DNA of 64,000 bases, taken from NCBI GenBank assembly GCA_018970395.1, contig JAGWWM010000011.1:1-64000 (forward strand), read 5' to 3'. The translations under genes and the position numbers were made by a program. This stretch comes from Bacteroidota bacterium (GTDB taxonomy: Bacteria > Bacteroidota > Bacteroidia > Chitinophagales > Chitinophagaceae). How positions within the stretch are numbered: position 1 is the stretch's first letter; the number at the start of each line of letters is the position of its first letter. Below, one piece after another: positions 61,056 to 64,000 of the stretch. Below the pieces are notes generated by a model. The model was not told the origin of the DNA. It did not search any database and saw nothing but the letters and a program-made list of their open reading frames with translations.

Positions 61056-62186
61056 GTGAAAGTAAAAACTGAATACCCGGAAAATATAAACTCATCCATG
61101 TTCCCTACCAATTATTCCGATATCTTAAAACTGATTGATGCCATAGATCCTGTACAGTATGGCAAAACAAGGAACTATATGGATGGCGCCGTAACGAAAC
61201 TATCGCCTTATATTTCAAGAGGAATCATTAGTACGAAGCAAATAGCAAAAGCCGTTTTAGATAAAGGGTACAAGCCTTATGAAATTGAAATCTTTTTAAA
61301 AGAACTGGCCTGGCGTGATTATTTTCAGCAAGTTTGGATTGCCAAAAAAAATGAAATTGATAAGGATTTAAAACAAGTACAATCCAATGTTTCCAATCAT
61401 CAAATTCCCGCTGCAGTAACAGCGCACCAAACAGGGATAACAGCAATTGACAATGCCATTGCAGCCTTGTATGAAACGGGATACATGCACAATCATTTAC
61501 GAATGTATGTCGCAAGTTTATGTTGCAATGTAGTGCAAAGTCATTGGCATCAACCTGCACAATGGATGTATTACCATTTGCTGGATGCCGACTGGGCAAG
61601 CAATGCACTAAGTTGGCAATGGACAGCCGGCTGTTTCAGCAGTAAAAAATATTATGCCAATCAAGAGAACATTAACAAGTATTGTCACACGCATCAGCAA
61701 AATACTTTTTTAGATGTGTCGTATGAAAATATTGAAGACATTGTCTTGCCGGAAGAATTAAGCACTTTAACAGAATTAGCATTAACTACCAATTTGCCGG
61801 AAGTCGCTCCTTTAAATATTGATGACAATCTGCCATTTTGTATCTATAATTTTTACAATATGGACTGCAACTGGTTGACTGAATTAAATGCAAATAGAAT
61901 TTTATTATTGGAGCCCGATTTCTTTAAAAAGTATCCGGTATCAGATAAAACAATCCGTTTCGTTTTAGATTTATCAAAAAATATTAAGAATATCCAGGTG
62001 TTTGTTGGTTCATTTGATGATTTATTCGGCATGGTAGCACCTGAGAAAATTCATTTTAAAGAACATCCTACGAATCAACATTATAAGGGCATCCAATACA
62101 GCAGAGACTGGATGTTTGAAGAAGTGACAGGCTATTACCCGTCTTTTTTTTCATATTGGAAAAAGGGTGAAAAGTATTTGAAATAA
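61056..62186 (+). CDS. Photolyase/cryptochrome-family FAD protein with unusual domain order
   Basis: 376 residues from GTG (ATG at 61098 is an alternative). Residues ~20-215 are a photolyase FAD-binding domain: TKLSPYISRGIIST, KELAWRDYFQQVW, TGYMHNHLRMYVAS, DADWASNALSWQWTAGC and YYANQENINKY. The usual N-terminal Rossmann domain is missing. Residues ~257-376 (LPFCIYNFYNMDCNWLTEL, RILLLEPDFFKKYPVSDKT, IQVFVGSFDDLF) instead resemble that domain, now C-terminal. It probably binds FAD; DNA repair or light sensing is unproven. The next two genes encode TIGR03643 and DUF2256 proteins. Confidence 0.8.
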   Translation: MKVKTEYPENINSSMFPTNYSDILKLIDAIDPVQYGKTRNYMDGAVTKLSPYISRGIISTKQIAKAVLDKGYKPYEIEIFLKELAWRDYFQQVWIAKKNEIDKDLKQVQSNVSNHQIPAAVTAHQTGITAIDNAIAALYETGYMHNHLRMYVASLCCNVVQSHWHQPAQWMYYHLLDADWASNALSWQWTAGCFSSKKYYANQENINKYCHTHQQNTFLDVSYENIEDIVLPEELSTLTELALTTNLPEVAPLNIDDNLPFCIYNFYNMDCNWLTELNANRILLLEPDFFKKYPVSDKTIRFVLDLSKNIKNIQVFVGSFDDLFGMVAPEKIHFKEHPTNQHYKGIQYSRDWMFEEVTGYYPSFFSYWKKGEKYLK

Positions 62187-62233
62187 AATTGATATCCCTT
62201 GAGAGATTTAGTAAACTGTAAACATGCATACAA

Positions 62234-62512
62234 ATGGAAAATTTGAGTCTCATAGAGAAAGATAGAATCATTGAAATGGCTTGGGAAGACAGAACGCCTT
62301 TTGAAGCTATTAAAATACAATTTAATCTGAGCGAAGCGGATGTAATCGCATTGATGCGTAAAGAACTCAAACGAAGCAGTTTTAATTTGTGGCGGAAACG
62401 AGTCAATACCGGCGTCAGTCAAAAACATTTAAAAAAAAGAAATCCTGAAATCACCCGCTTCAAATGTGCTTTGCAAAAAACGATATCTCTAAACAAAATT
62501 TCCAAGAGATGA
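62234..62512 (+). CDS. TIGR03643 family protein
   Basis: 92 residues: LIEKDRIIEMAWEDRTPFEAIKIQFNLSEADVIALMRKELKRSSFNLWRKRV matches TIGR03643, a small helical, basic family with a helix-turn-helix appearance. The basic C-terminus suggests nucleic acid binding. It lies 47 bases after the photolyase-like gene and 34 before the DUF2256 gene; the three occur together in other bacteria as far as I recall. Confidence 0.85.
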   Translation: MENLSLIEKDRIIEMAWEDRTPFEAIKIQFNLSEADVIALMRKELKRSSFNLWRKRVNTGVSQKHLKKRNPEITRFKCALQKTISLNKISKR

Positions 62513-62546
62513 TTTTCTATAAGCATAATTCGTTATAAATCACCAA

Positions 62547-62690
62547 ATGAAACAAGTTAAAAAAGAAAACCTCCCCACTAAAATTTGCATTGTTTGCAAT
62601 CGTTCATTTAGTTGGCGGAAAAAATGGGAAAAAGTTTGGGAGGAAGTTAAATATTGCAGCGATAAATGCCGAATGAAAAAATCACGATAA
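62547..62690 (+). CDS. DUF2256 zinc-ribbon protein
   Basis: 47 residues. [28 protein letters not shown] shows the two Cys pairs and the F-WRKKW signature of DUF2256. Probably a zinc-binding, nucleic-acid-associated protein of unknown role, coupled to the photolyase-like gene. After the stop, CCCGCCCG (62710-62717) and CGGGCGGG (62734-62741) form an 8-bp stem without a T-tract. Confidence 0.85.
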   Translation: MKQVKKENLPTKICIVCNRSFSWRKKWEKVWEEVKYCSDKCRMKKSR

Positions 62691-62788
62691 TCCGACAACG
62701 AGACAACCTCCCGCCCGGCAATTGAGGGAGTATCGGGCGGGCGCGACACCGCGACAACACTCCAAAGGAGTACAAGAGTCTTCACAAC

Positions 62789-63265
62789 TCAACCCTCCCT
62801 CAATAACCCCAAATCCGGTTGCGCGTATTTATAGACTTTGAAATAAATGGTCGTCTTCGTCTGATACACCCCTTTGAAGGAAGAAATCTTATTGACAAAA
62901 TCAACCAAGTGGTCATTGTCCCGACACATCACATCCACCTCTAAATCATAATCACCCGATGTGAGTGCAAGAAAACTTACCTCAGGCAATATGGAAATCT
63001 TTTGTGCCACCTGCTCTTTCATAGTGGCCGGTCGAATATATACCGCTATGTGGGCGTAGGAATGAAAGCCAATCTTATCGGGATCTACCCTTCCAACAAT
63101 ACTAATGGTTCTGTCTTCTATTAATTTATTCACGCGGGTTCGGATGGTTCCTACCGAAACCTTTAACTGCTCGGCCATTACAGTAAACGACATACGACCA
63201 TCTTGCTGCAAACAGGCAACAATCTTAAAATCCAACTCATCGAGCAAGGAATTGCTTTTTGACAT
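62789..63265 (-). CDS. Lrp/AsnC family transcriptional regulator
   Basis: 158 residues. The winged helix-turn-helix is at ~8-60 (LDELDFKIVACLQQDGRMSFTVMAEQLKVSVGTIRTRVNKLIED), and the RAM ligand-binding domain at ~70-150 (AHIAVYIRPATMKEQVAQKISILPEVSFLALTSGDYDLEVDVM). It is divergent from the MmsA-type gene across a 98-base AT-rich interval, so that gene is the likely target, with an amino acid or branched-chain metabolite as ligand. Its target is inferred from position. Confidence 0.92.
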   Translation of the reverse strand: MSKSNSLLDELDFKIVACLQQDGRMSFTVMAEQLKVSVGTIRTRVNKLIEDRTISIVGRVDPDKIGFHSYAHIAVYIRPATMKEQVAQKISILPEVSFLALTSGDYDLEVDVMCRDNDHLVDFVNKISSFKGVYQTKTTIYFKVYKYAQPDLGLLREG

Positions 63266-63363
63266 AAGGTTGATTCATTGTTATAAAAATATTTAAAAAC
63301 TTTGCAAATTTCTAAAAATTTTATAATTTTAAAGGATATAAATAAAAATTTTATACAAAAATA

Positions 63364-64000
63364 ATGAAATACCAACCCATCCAAAACTACATCAATGGTG
63401 TATTTGTAAATGCTTCCGGAGATCAACACATGGAAGTGATTTCCCCTCTTGATGGCACGCTGCTTTCTACAGTTCCGCTTTCCTCTTCAAAAGATTTGGA
63501 TAATGCGGTCAAAGCGGCAGAAGCGGCATTCCCCGCCTGGAGCAAAAAACCCATTAAAGAAAGAGTGCAGGTTTTTTTCCGTTACAAATACCTCCTCGAA
63601 CAAAATCTGAAAGAACTTGCTGAACTATGCAGTGAGGAAAACGGAAAAACCTATGGAGAATCGGTGGCAGAAATTGAAAAATGTATCGAACTCACAGAAT
63701 TTGCCACTTCCCTACCCCAACTGGTAACGGGAGAAGTATTAGAAGTAAGTCGCGGCGTGGAATGTCGTACGGAACATGTTCCTCTCGGTGTGGTTGCCTC
63801 CATCTCTCCTTTTAATTTTCCTTCCATGGTGCCCAACTGGACCATTCCCAATGCGATTGCGCTGGGAAATTGCATGATCATCAAGCCCTCCGAAAAAGTT
63901 CCCTTAAGTTCAATCAGACTTGCTCAATTACTTAAAGAAGCCGGTCTGCCTGACGGCGTATTCAATATCATAAACGGAGATGCTACCATTGTGGAAGCAA
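63364..64000 (+). CDS. mmsA: Methylmalonate-semialdehyde dehydrogenase-type ALDH (partial)
   Basis: The frame runs off the right edge after 212 residues. YINGVFVNASGDQHMEVISPLDG at the N-terminus, GKTYGESVAEIEKCIELTEFA, SRGVECRTEHVPLGVVASISPFNFPSMVPNWTIPNAIALGN and IIKPSEKVPLSS match MmsA, the CoA-acylating ALDH of valine and beta-alanine catabolism. The catalytic Cys region lies outside the window. The divergent Lrp-type gene is its likely regulator. Confidence 0.82.
   Translation, partial: MKYQPIQNYINGVFVNASGDQHMEVISPLDGTLLSTVPLSSSKDLDNAVKAAEAAFPAWSKKPIKERVQVFFRYKYLLEQNLKELAELCSEENGKTYGESVAEIEKCIELTEFATSLPQLVTGEVLEVSRGVECRTEHVPLGVVASISPFNFPSMVPNWTIPNAIALGNCMIIKPSEKVPLSSIRLAQLLKEAGLPDGVFNIINGDATIVEA

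Noticed and set aside
1-64000. CRISPR arrays, prophage, insertion sequences, defence islands, biosynthetic gene clusters
   Set aside because: No regularly spaced repeats, transposase, integrase, phage structural genes or polyketide/peptide synthase genes were found; gene content is mostly housekeeping.

Overview
The window is a chromosomal segment of a Bacteroidota bacterium, most likely of the Chitinophagaceae/Chitinophagia. The evidence is the recurrent TTG/TTTG-N17-20-TAnnTTTG promoters, starts without clear Shine-Dalgarno sequences, a T9SS sorting tail on one secreted protein, and families typical of the phylum (PUR-like DUF3276, GSCFA, DUF2027/Smr, FISUMP, fused DAHP synthase/chorismate mutase). 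Almost all of it is orderly housekeeping DNA. I saw no prophage, insertion sequence, CRISPR array or rRNA operon. Two tRNA genes (Lys, Pro) and the RNase P RNA are present.

Layout. 1-2700: the end of an ABC transporter, a PUR-like nucleic-acid-binding protein, then an ECF sigma factor translationally coupled to a membrane-anchored trypsin-like protease with an anti-sigma-like N-terminus; a small Thr/Ala-rich lipoprotein is divergent. 2800-11130: the aromatic amino acid cluster (prephenate dehydratase, aminotransferase, prephenate dehydrogenase, DAHP synthase/chorismate mutase, aroB, aroA, aroC, DUF952), headed by what reads as a complete Phe/Tyr leader-peptide attenuator. 11200-16900: aspartokinase, a secreted serine hydrolase, dnaK, a cupin. 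17000-27000: MerR/B12-type regulator, lpxB, msrA, pgk, a LemA/TPM cluster, an rRNA methyltransferase, grpE-dnaJ. 27100-38000: a minus-strand run (GSCFA, GH13 lipoprotein, cysteine desulfurase, Fic, phosphohexomutase, era, glgA) plus two envelope proteins. 38400-50300: valS, a Na+ symporter, an SDR, tRNA-Lys, a TonB receptor, an ALDH7-type dehydrogenase, a subtilase. 50300-64000: rnpB, an Smr-domain protein, a candidate structured RNA, a BtuF-like protein, a polytopic membrane protein, fba, accD, smpB, three modular surface proteins, tRNA-Pro, a photolyase-like/TIGR03643/DUF2256 trio, and an Lrp regulator divergent from an MmsA-type dehydrogenase that runs off the end.

The most unusual items are: (1) the attenuator before pheA, with a 27-residue leader containing WFSFYFFYFS, a 9-bp terminator and a two-part competing antiterminator; (2) the sigma factor / protease-fused anti-sigma / lipoprotein module, whose two divergent promoters carry the same motif (GGGTTAC-N16-ATTAA) at identical spacing; (3) a photolyase-family protein whose Rossmann-like part appears to follow the FAD domain, encoded with TIGR03643 and DUF2256 genes; (4) a 28-bp intergenic repeat whose copies keep a stem by compensatory changes; (5) an unassigned structured RNA candidate before the BtuF-like gene. 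No experiment or database search was run; all assignments come from reading the sequence.
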